A stretch of 22,414 nucleotides of DNA. It comes from Methanobacteriota archaeon. GTDB taxonomy: Archaea > Thermoplasmatota > Poseidoniia > Poseidoniales > Poseidoniaceae. The stretch is taken from positions 1 to 22,414 of the forward strand of contig JABGWN010000045.1 of the NCBI GenBank assembly GCA_018645535.1. Reading direction: 5' to 3'. The notes beneath the pieces are model-generated. The model saw only the letters and a list, made by a program, of their open reading frames with translations. It was not told where the DNA came from and did no database searches. Below are positions 8,156-14,800 of this stretch, piece by piece (within the stretch, counting starts at the first letter, position 1; each line of letters opens with the position of its first letter). The position numbers and the translations under genes were made by a program.

Positions 8156-8417
8156 CTGTTAATTGGCGTTCAAGTTCTTCAAGCCGCCCCTCCAAGACTC
8201 GAATTCGTTGATGAGCACCCAAGAGCATAGAAAGAAACATTGGTTTCCATTCTTCTTGTGCAGGAAGCATCCCACCTGCTGCTCGACGAGCGCGAACATC
8301 ATGTAGCATCATATCGAAGTTGCAACAATCATCCAATGAAAGTGCTCTCCGATAGGGCACAAGACGTTCTATTTCCTGTTCAACACGTCCTCTCCAAGTT
8401 GGTACTGTACGGCCCAT
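8130..8417 (-). CDS. Small helical protein in an operon with the PolB2-like polymerase
   Basis: The 95-residue product starts MGRTVPTWRGRVEQEI, then a helical region with YRRALSLDD and FDMMLHDVRARRAAGGML, and ends in a coiled-coil-like helix (about 65-87). I chose the ATG at 8417 because MGRT-x-P resembles the N-terminus I recall for small archaeal hypothetical proteins with an arrangement like W..YRRAL...D...FD; that memory cannot be checked here. An upstream in-frame ATG at 8468 would add 17 residues. No catalytic motif is visible. Its 3' end overlaps the polymerase start by 26 bp on the same strand, so the two are very likely co-translated and may work together, for example as an adaptor (inference). 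Confidence 0.75.
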   Translation of the reverse strand: MGRTVPTWRGRVEQEIERLVPYRRALSLDDCCNFDMMLHDVRARRAAGGMLPAQEEWKPMFLSMLLGAHQRIRVLEGRLEELERQLTDAGVLDVR

Positions 8418-8481
8418 GTCTTCGGAATTGCATCTGTAAGGCAAGACTTCTGCCCACACCACTTGCAAAGTGAAAATGGAA

Positions 8482-9483
8482 TTAGGAAAGTGATGAGCGA
8501 TTTACTGTTGTTTCTGGTAATGAACCACTCAAAGCAACAAGTACAGCATCGGCAATGTCTAATCCAACACGTCGTTGAGCTTCTATGGTTGCAGCACCTA
8601 TGTGAGGTGTGCCGTGGAAATGCGGATGTTGCAGGAGAGGAGAAGATGGATCAACCGGTTCGTTTTCAAATACGTCAAGTGCGAGTGATGAAAGTTGCCC
8701 ATTATCAAGTGCTTCTAGAGCCGCAGTTTCATCAATAATCCCACCCCTAGCGCAATTTACGATATGATTCCCGCAGGGCAAATGATTCGGATCTTTACCA
8801 GGCATCATTGAAATTCGTTCTGAATCAACAAGATGGTGAGTCTCATCAGTAAGGTTGCAATGAATCGATATGTGAGTGCAACGCTTGAACAGACTATCAA
8901 CTGTTTTGTGCATTGATACGTCAAATTTTTTGGCTACGTTACTCGGAAGATAAGGGTCATAGGAATGAATCTCCATGCCAAATGCTTGAGCGACACGAGC
9001 GACACCTTGCGCAATCCTGCCGAATCCAATTAATCCTAACCGCTTGCCATAAAGTTCGGTCCCTGTTAATTCTTTTTTGGCCCATGCACCTGAACGAAGA
9101 GTACGGTCTGCGGTGGGAATGTAGCGAAGAGAACCAAGCAAATGGGCAACAGTCAATTCAACCACACTTTGCGTACTTGCTCTTGGCGCATTAACCACAG
9201 GAATTCCAAGTTTAGAAGCAGCATCTAGATCGATATTATCGACGCCAACACCGGCTCTTGCAACTACTTTGAGACCAGGTACACTCACCTCTAGAATTTC
9301 CTTTGTGATTTTTGTTGCACTACGGACAATGACTGCGTCAAAATCAGCCAAAGCCCCATCTAATAAATCTTGGAGTTCAATGAATTGACGTACAACTTCG
9401 CAATTGGCTTGTTCTAATCGCTTAATTGCTTCATCAGCCATACCATCAGTAACTGCAACCCTACGCATGATTTGTCCACTCAT
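8482..9483 (-). CDS. serA: D-3-phosphoglycerate dehydrogenase-like 2-hydroxyacid dehydrogenase
   Basis: The likely role is oxidation of 3-phosphoglycerate to 3-phosphohydroxypyruvate, the first step of serine synthesis, with NAD. The 333-residue product shows ARAGVGVDNID (76-86), the Rossmann motif GFGRIAQG (153-160), CARGG with R246, DVFENEP with E275 and TPHIGA with H294, giving the Arg-Glu-His triad. There is no C-terminal ACT domain, so serine feedback through ACT is not expected. A short insertion lies before CARGG (MPGKDPNHLPCGN). A GTG two codons upstream (9489) is possible, but the ATG at 9483 lies about 27 bp from a TATA-like element. The gene leads the minus-strand run toward the small protein and polB2, with a 64-bp gap. 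Other 2-hydroxyacid dehydrogenases (glyoxylate, erythronate-4-P) remain possible. Confidence 0.88.
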   Translation of the reverse strand: MSGQIMRRVAVTDGMADEAIKRLEQANCEVVRQFIELQDLLDGALADFDAVIVRSATKITKEILEVSVPGLKVVARAGVGVDNIDLDAASKLGIPVVNAPRASTQSVVELTVAHLLGSLRYIPTADRTLRSGAWAKKELTGTELYGKRLGLIGFGRIAQGVARVAQAFGMEIHSYDPYLPSNVAKKFDVSMHKTVDSLFKRCTHISIHCNLTDETHHLVDSERISMMPGKDPNHLPCGNHIVNCARGGIIDETAALEALDNGQLSSLALDVFENEPVDPSSPLLQHPHFHGTPHIGAATIEAQRRVGLDIADAVLVALSGSLPETTVNRSSLS

Positions 9484-9504
9484 CGACACGGTGTTAGAAC
9501 ATTG

Positions 9505-9515
9505 GGATAAAATCC
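9505..9515 (-). promoter_or_regulatory. TATA-like element of serA
   Basis: The minus strand reads GGATTTTATCC, a partly palindromic element (GGAT-3 nt-ATCC) centred about 27 bp from the serA ATG at 9483. This spacing suits leaderless transcription. It partly overlaps the inverted repeat at 9511-9532. Confidence 0.4.
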
Positions 9516-9532
9516 ATTCTTCGCAATGGATT
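9511..9532. repeat. 8-bp perfect inverted repeat, possible operator
   Basis: AATCCATT, six bases (cttcgc), then AATGGATT form a perfect 8-bp inverted repeat in the 86-bp divergent region between serA and the membrane-protein gene. Overlap with the TATA-like element suggests a regulator-binding site or RNA hairpin. Function is inferred from position only. Confidence 0.45.
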
Positions 9533-9569
9533 CAAAACGAAGAGGCAACACGCTACGTTCAGTGAGCAC

Positions 9570-10715
9570 ATGGCTACCGAAGTTGATATCCAAGCTCTAA
9601 TATGGGCGCTCGGCATATTGGCAGTCCCGGTTGTTGCAGCAATACCACTGCGATTTATCTGGCGTTTTTGGATTGGTGGAGGTCATGAAGAATCAGAGTA
9701 TAGAACAACAGTCAGACAGATTATTGATGCTGGAAGACAAATCGAAAGTTACCGACATGCATTGAATGATATCGCACGGAGTTTGCGGCTCACGCCATCG
9801 AGACAACGTCTGATTGAGGCAGACATCCTTAATCCATTGTCAATTACACACTTCTTGATTTTACCAGCCCTGATAATTTTCCCACTCGCATTTGTTGTTG
9901 CATTACCTGTCATGATTGTCGGATTGCCAGTCATTCTCCTCGTCGAATTCATACTCATCCGACAGCGGGTATTGATTCGGGGATTAGGTGCAGTCGAACA
10001 AGGAATGCATTGGCAAATTATCCACATCCCTCAATCCCATAGGGGGAATCAGTCAACAGGAAGAAGTTATACAGAATTCGCCCAACATCTCGAACATTTC
10101 CACAAAGTTCCGAGAGGTGTATTCCTTGGTTTGTTTGCTTGGTTGATCATTCACTGGATTTTCAAGTTGGATGATTTTGGAATTGAAATCATACTAGCCT
10201 CTTTGCTCTATATTGGTTTACTTGCAATCGTTGGGGTACTGTCGACTGCCTTTGAAACTGATCTTGTCTTTGTTGACCCTGCAAAGGGTCGACTTATTCC
10301 AATCGATCAATGGGTCGAATCACTGCTCAAGCCCCTGGTTGGAGTTGGGCTTATTTTCTTACTTGGACGCGACCTCTTAGAAGAATCAAGAGGGGGGAAT
10401 CCTGCTTTGTTTGCTACAACGGTTCTCGCAGTACTGTATGGTGCAGCCATTGTAGGGATCGCCTACCAATGGGGCTACTCGGTGTGGAGAGGTAAAAAGA
10501 TTCAACGTTCCTTTGAGGGACAAGTCATTGAAACTCTGGATCCATTGTCTTATGATTTGACACGAACAAAAGGGCGTATCGAATTCATTGTTCGTAAACC
10601 CATGGCAGAGAGATTACAAGAGATTGAAGAGATTCACACAGGGCAAATGACGTTTGAGGATCTTGACTCTATGCCAAGCAATCAACCAACTCAGGCCCCG
10701 CAAAATCCAATTTAA
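9570..10715 (+). CDS. Multi-pass membrane protein of unknown function
   Basis: I do not recognise a family. The 381-residue product has about seven hydrophobic segments: about 8-30, 95-113, 112-132 (close pair), 183-199, 205-227, 254-270 and 279-299. A charged helical stretch (about 40-85) follows the first TM, and the last 80 residues are hydrophilic with a Pro/Gln-rich tail. There are no transporter signature motifs and no conserved Cys or His clusters. It is divergent from serA and tail-to-tail with the secreted subtilase: the two stop codons share the tetranucleotide TTAA (10712-10715). Steady coding length and composition support a real gene. Confidence 0.8.
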   Translation: MATEVDIQALIWALGILAVPVVAAIPLRFIWRFWIGGGHEESEYRTTVRQIIDAGRQIESYRHALNDIARSLRLTPSRQRLIEADILNPLSITHFLILPALIIFPLAFVVALPVMIVGLPVILLVEFILIRQRVLIRGLGAVEQGMHWQIIHIPQSHRGNQSTGRSYTEFAQHLEHFHKVPRGVFLGLFAWLIIHWIFKLDDFGIEIILASLLYIGLLAIVGVLSTAFETDLVFVDPAKGRLIPIDQWVESLLKPLVGVGLIFLLGRDLLEESRGGNPALFATTVLAVLYGAAIVGIAYQWGYSVWRGKKIQRSFEGQVIETLDPLSYDLTRTKGRIEFIVRKPMAERLQEIEEIHTGQMTFEDLDSMPSNQPTQAPQNPI

Positions 10716-13243
10716 TCTTCAATCAATTCTGCATCAATAGATGCTGAAATCAAGAATTTGGGTTCGTCTATACGAGATGAACGAATCAAGTAACCAAGAC
10801 CGATGGCTGCTACAAGCATGAACATTGAGAAGAAACTTGCAACACCCCAGTATTCAGAAAATACATCACCTAATGCTGAGAAGAAGCCCTCGGATTCAGA
10901 ATCTTCAGTAACTTCCTTAGGAACAATCAAATCGAAAACTGCTTGTTGGTCATAAGCCATTCTCGTGAAGGTCAACTGACCATCATATTCGCTATCATAG
11001 TCTTGAGAAGGAATCGCAGGATCGAGGTCTGAGTAGAAGTCAGGACGTTGCTCAAACGAAATGTCTACTGGTTCACTCATATCAAGGGTCAGCGTCACAT
11101 CGACTGTGTAAGGGATTCGGGATTCAAAGAATTCAGGGTCATTGATGATTCCGAGCAGAGTTGCTGCCTGACCTGTCACATCGAAGTGTGCCCATGTATT
11201 CCAGGAAGAGGAATCGACATCAAGATCACAAATCCATGCATCAGAAACACGTGAACAAGCACCTTGTGCATCATTACTTCCATCTTCACCTAAGTCAATC
11301 TCGAGTTGAAGAGCACCTGCTTGGGCTGTATCAATATCAAATTCAGTTGGAACAAAGCGAGCTTCGAGTTGCGTTGTCCCATTGGGTATCCAAACATAGT
11401 GGGAATCTTCTGTATAGTAGACTGCTCCGCTTGCACCATTGTTGAAATGATTCCAATCTCCTTTCCATCCGTGATGAACTCTGTCGGTATTGACAGCGAT
11501 AGTTTTCTCAACCATCATTTCTTCATAAATTTCCCACGCATCCCAAACGGTGTATTGAGGAGATTCAACCAAACCATCTCCGTCTTGATCTCGCATGAGT
11601 TGGAGCGTTCTTGCAAGAGCAACAGCAGCATCAACATCTGTCAATCCGTGTCCAACTCTCCAATCATGACATTCTCCAGTCGTGCTTCGATAACACTCAG
11701 CAGGAATATCATTGCATCCATCATCTGCATTCCCGTCTTCACATGAATTTGCCATGCCTTCATAGGTCGCAGTTAATTCCAGAATCAATTCTAATTCATG
11801 AACTCGAGAAAAGTTGGCTGTATCCCAATCTTCAAATTGACCGTAAGATGCAGTACTATCTCCGCCAACGAGACTTGATCCTTCATCGTGATCATCTCGA
11901 TGGTAATCAGCGACACCGAGAGAAGGAGCAATCTGGAGAATCAATCCAGCCATACCTCCAACGTGTGGAGTTGCCATTGAAGTGCCGGAGATGGACATGT
12001 AATACAAGTCACCTTGCAATTTCGTACTCGCATCAATTGCTGTTCCTCGAGGAGCAGTCGCCCATATATCACGGCCAGGCGCTCCAACATCAGGCCATGT
12101 ATGTTGTTGATTCATACAACCACGAGAAGAGAATGAGGTAACTGCAGTACCATCGTGTGTGAGCGCTGCGACAGAGATTGCGGATGGTGTGTTCGCATAC
12201 ACGTTGGTACGCAAATCACCTGTACATTCACCGCCGCCACCGGAACCACCTGAATTCGATGCTGCGAAAATGACTGCAACACCGTTGTCATAGGTCAGCA
12301 TATCAGTCAGAGTAGCAACGGCTCCGTTTGGATCATAGTCCCCGTCAGTTCCCCATGAATTAGAAACGACACGAATGTGGTATGGATTCTGTGAAGGGAT
12401 GGAGTGTTGATAAGTCCATTCAAGTCCTTGTTCAGCAGCGAAAATAGATGCTCCATCACCAGTTCCTAATGCAACGAGTTGACCACCTTTGGAAACACCG
12501 GCTCTTCTACCTGCGGACGCATCACCGTTGCCGGCAATGGTACCACCTACGTGTGTTCCGTGACCTGAGGAGGTATCCGAATTGGTGGTCTCAGTCCAAA
12601 CGCCATCCCACTTTGCAGAATAGATGACCTTCTCCCCAGTCCATGGCTCAAGATAATCAAAGTCAGGATGTCCTGCATCGACCCCTGTGTCGAGGTCAAC
12701 AATAGCAGTTCCATCACCGTCCCACTCTGTAAAGGCTAAGTCCGTTTCAAAAGCAACCTTACCATCAGTATCGACAATGACTCTATGCCAAGCATCAGTA
12801 GCTCCTACGACATGCGTTGTTTCATGCATCATAATCCCCGGGTCAGTTGGACCGCCCCATTCAGAAGGAAGATAGAAGAAATCAAGTTCACGATTGAGTT
12901 CAAGATATTCAATTCGGTCCCAAAGAGAAATTTTGCGGATTGTATCAGAGGGGGCTTCAAAAAGACCTCCATCGATGAGTAATGCATCGTGAAGATGTAT
13001 TGCTCCTGTTGTTTTCATGAATTGAAGATCGTCAGAAGTAACAGGGGATTTCAGTTGAAAAATGACTTCATGAAGAATCGAATCATCCTCGTTACTTGCA
13101 AGAGTTTCTTCAAGAGCGGAATCCATCTTGTCTAAATCACCGTATGGGTTTGTTCCCTGTGCAAGAGGAGATGCGAGAGATGCCAAAAAAATGAATTGAA
13201 GGAAGACGACGGTTAGAAGACGACTGTGAGAGGTACGACTCAT
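10712..13243 (-). CDS. Secreted subtilisin-like serine protease (S8) with C-terminal membrane anchor
   Basis: This is an extracellular or surface endopeptidase, probably for protein degradation. I use the ATG at 13243 (843 residues); a GTG four codons upstream is also open. Numbered from that GTG, a signal peptide (about 12-34, hydrophobic core LLTVVFLQFIFLASLA) is followed by a propeptide-like domain (about 55-130). The S8 catalytic domain has D189 (LDTGVDAGHPDF), H232 (GHGTHVGG), oxyanion-hole N334 and S426 (SGTSMATPH). A C-terminal beta-rich region (about 560-790) follows, then one TM helix (about 808-828) and an acidic cytoplasmic tail ending AELIED. Cys residues around 495-530 look paired. 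All active-site residues are present. It follows the MBL-fold gene by 50 bp and shares a TTAA stop overlap with the convergent membrane protein. Confidence 0.94.
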   Translation of the reverse strand: MSRTSHSRLLTVVFLQFIFLASLASPLAQGTNPYGDLDKMDSALEETLASNEDDSILHEVIFQLKSPVTSDDLQFMKTTGAIHLHDALLIDGGLFEAPSDTIRKISLWDRIEYLELNRELDFFYLPSEWGGPTDPGIMMHETTHVVGATDAWHRVIVDTDGKVAFETDLAFTEWDGDGTAIVDLDTGVDAGHPDFDYLEPWTGEKVIYSAKWDGVWTETTNSDTSSGHGTHVGGTIAGNGDASAGRRAGVSKGGQLVALGTGDGASIFAAEQGLEWTYQHSIPSQNPYHIRVVSNSWGTDGDYDPNGAVATLTDMLTYDNGVAVIFAASNSGGSGGGGECTGDLRTNVYANTPSAISVAALTHDGTAVTSFSSRGCMNQQHTWPDVGAPGRDIWATAPRGTAIDASTKLQGDLYYMSISGTSMATPHVGGMAGLILQIAPSLGVADYHRDDHDEGSSLVGGDSTASYGQFEDWDTANFSRVHELELILELTATYEGMANSCEDGNADDGCNDIPAECYRSTTGECHDWRVGHGLTDVDAAVALARTLQLMRDQDGDGLVESPQYTVWDAWEIYEEMMVEKTIAVNTDRVHHGWKGDWNHFNNGASGAVYYTEDSHYVWIPNGTTQLEARFVPTEFDIDTAQAGALQLEIDLGEDGSNDAQGACSRVSDAWICDLDVDSSSWNTWAHFDVTGQAATLLGIINDPEFFESRIPYTVDVTLTLDMSEPVDISFEQRPDFYSDLDPAIPSQDYDSEYDGQLTFTRMAYDQQAVFDLIVPKEVTEDSESEGFFSALGDVFSEYWGVASFFSMFMLVAAIGLGYLIRSSRIDEPKFLISASIDAELIED

Positions 13244-13261
13244 GGTTGATGGCACCTAAGG

Positions 13262-13273
13262 ACCTTCAAAGGT
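13262..13273. repeat. Short palindrome upstream of the subtilase gene
   Basis: ACCTT-CA-AAGGT is a perfect 5-bp inverted repeat with a 2-nt spacer. It lies 19-30 bp before the protease ATG, near where transcription would begin if the TATA-like element at 13294-13301 is used. It could be an operator; chance is not excluded. Confidence 0.25.
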
Positions 13274-13293
13274 GTTTGGTATCTTTGTGAAAA

Positions 13294-13301
13294 CTATAAC
13301 C
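13294..13301 (-). promoter_or_regulatory. Possible TATA box for the subtilase gene
   Basis: The minus strand reads GTTATAGT, overlapping the stop codon of the upstream MBL-fold gene. It would place the transcript start near 13270, giving a leader of about 27 nt. Only sequence resemblance supports it. Confidence 0.3.
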
Positions 13302-13995
13302 ACGGGATTTCATCGGGAATTTCTGCAAATATATTGGCTGGCAGGGCAACTTTAATTTTTGAAACATCACCAAGTTTTTCTGCAGAATTCTTCTGCCATA
13401 TTACAAATTCTTCGGGAGATTCCATGGATAAAATGGGGTTATGTGTACGATTCCATCCGAGCGATTGAACCTCTGTGTTCGGTGGTTCATGGCCACTGCA
13501 AACAAGAACATCATCTGAAAAGCGTGTTAAAACCTTCAATGAAGACCAATGTTCTTCCAAGCGACCACTTGGTAAATCATCTCTGCCAACTCCTGCTTCA
13601 CCGTTAAAGAAAAAATCTCCAGTAAAGATGTGATTATCAATTTCAATAATCATTGAATCCTGTGTATGCCCAGGTACATGATGGAACGAAAAATCCATTC
13701 CTGCAACATTAAGTTTTGTTGATTCATCAACAAAGAGTGTTACGCCAAGCGAAGGTGTGTCTTTCCACATGATGTACGGAATATCATACTGGTTTGAAAG
13801 TGAAAAACATGCAGTGATGTGGTCAGCATGCGTATGTGTTGCCATACAGGCGATGAGGGTTAGCGAACGCTGCTCAAGGAGTTCCAGATAATGATCAATG
13901 TGATCCCAGACAGGGTCGATTAATACTGCATCTTCACCGTTGCTTACGAGATAAGCACACGCCCAACCACTAGGACGGATATCTTCGACCTGCAT
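13294..13995 (-). CDS. Metallo-beta-lactamase-fold hydrolase, ETHE1/glyoxalase II-like
   Basis: The 233-residue cytoplasmic protein has the MBL metal site THTHADH (53-59; H54, H56, D58, H59), VPGH with H110, TGDFFF with D127, and SGHEP with H169. The segment GEAGVGRDDLPSG (132-144) resembles the GxGRxDF segment of ETHE1-type persulfide dioxygenases, and the order of motifs fits the glyoxalase II/ETHE1 branch. The reaction is either persulfide oxidation or thioester hydrolysis; the sequence does not decide. The ATG at 13995 is the only reasonable start. It lies divergent from the Nudix gene, on the same strand as and just upstream of the subtilase. Confidence 0.9.
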   Translation of the reverse strand: MQVEDIRPSGWACAYLVSNGEDAVLIDPVWDHIDHYLELLEQRSLTLIACMATHTHADHITACFSLSNQYDIPYIMWKDTPSLGVTLFVDESTKLNVAGMDFSFHHVPGHTQDSMIIEIDNHIFTGDFFFNGEAGVGRDDLPSGRLEEHWSSLKVLTRFSDDVLVCSGHEPPNTEVQSLGWNRTHNPILSMESPEEFVIWQKNSAEKLGDVSKIKVALPANIFAEIPDEIPWL

Positions 13996-14077
13996 ATATG
14001 TCGGTGGCTAAACTTCTACTTCAACCCTCACGCTGTTTTAGACGAGATTTGATGAGGGAGTGTGGCTAGGGTTAACT

Positions 14078-14800
14078 ATGCATCCAACCGAAGTGGTTTA
14101 TCTCGAGCATGATGGAAAACTACTGCTTGTTGATGAATCTGGCATGGGGCCTCAACCTTGCATGATGGGCAGGCAAGAATCATTTCCAAAACTACGATTC
14201 CCAACCAGAGAGGAATTGAATGACATGAATATCCCATGGGAGGAAGAGCGATCGACTGATATCCGATTCAATGAATTGAATCTGAGAGTTATTCATGGAT
14301 TACCGACCATCGAATGGCCCTCGCATTGGACATGGAAAGATGAAGTCATTTCAGACAATGCAGTACATCCTGTAGCGAGGGAAGCGGTCTATCGATCGAT
14401 TCACAGACTCGTAGCAAAGGTCATCATACAAAACGAACGAAACGAGGTATTGATGGCAAAGGTCGAACGTGGTTTTTTCAAAGGATACTGGACACTCCCA
14501 GGAGGTTATATGAATCACAGTGAAGAACCTTCACAAGGTTGCGTTCGAGAGACATATGAAGAACTCGGAATATCATTAGATGTCGATGATAGAAAACCTA
14601 TCATCACCCAACGTTCATTCCATCGAGATGGCATATCTTTCATGAGTTTCACCTACTTTTCCAAATGGAATGGAGAACTCTCTGAATTGAAATTAAAGGA
14701 AGGCGAAATTGCTGAAGCCAAATGGTTCCCATTGGAAGAGGCCTTGAGCAATGCTGTATCTGAATTTGATCATATCGCAATCGAATCGATTGTGGATTAA
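14078..14800 (+). CDS. Nudix hydrolase with an N-terminal extension
   Basis: The enzyme hydrolyses a nucleoside diphosphate linked to another group; the substrate is unknown. The Nudix box fits G-x5-E-x7-R-E-U-x-E-E-x-G-U exactly (residues 143-165 of the 240-residue form: G, E, RETYEELGI). The Nudix domain starts near HRLVAKVIIQ (about 109), leaving an unusual N-terminal region of about 105 residues with Pro/Trp-rich segments and no Zn-ribbon Cys pairs, so it is not a standard NudC. A GTG at 14060 would add six residues; the ATG at 14078 is preferred. Its stop TAA shares TTAA (14797-14800) with the convergent alaS stop. Confidence 0.9.
   Translation: MHPTEVVYLEHDGKLLLVDESGMGPQPCMMGRQESFPKLRFPTREELNDMNIPWEEERSTDIRFNELNLRVIHGLPTIEWPSHWTWKDEVISDNAVHPVAREAVYRSIHRLVAKVIIQNERNEVLMAKVERGFFKGYWTLPGGYMNHSEEPSQGCVRETYEELGISLDVDDRKPIITQRSFHRDGISFMSFTYFSKWNGELSELKLKEGEIAEAKWFPLEEALSNAVSEFDHIAIESIVD

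Noticed and set aside
11611..12141. A 176-codon plus-strand frame inside the subtilase gene
   Set aside because: It is antisense to a fully supported S8 catalytic domain and rich in His, Gln and Leu as expected from out-of-frame reading.
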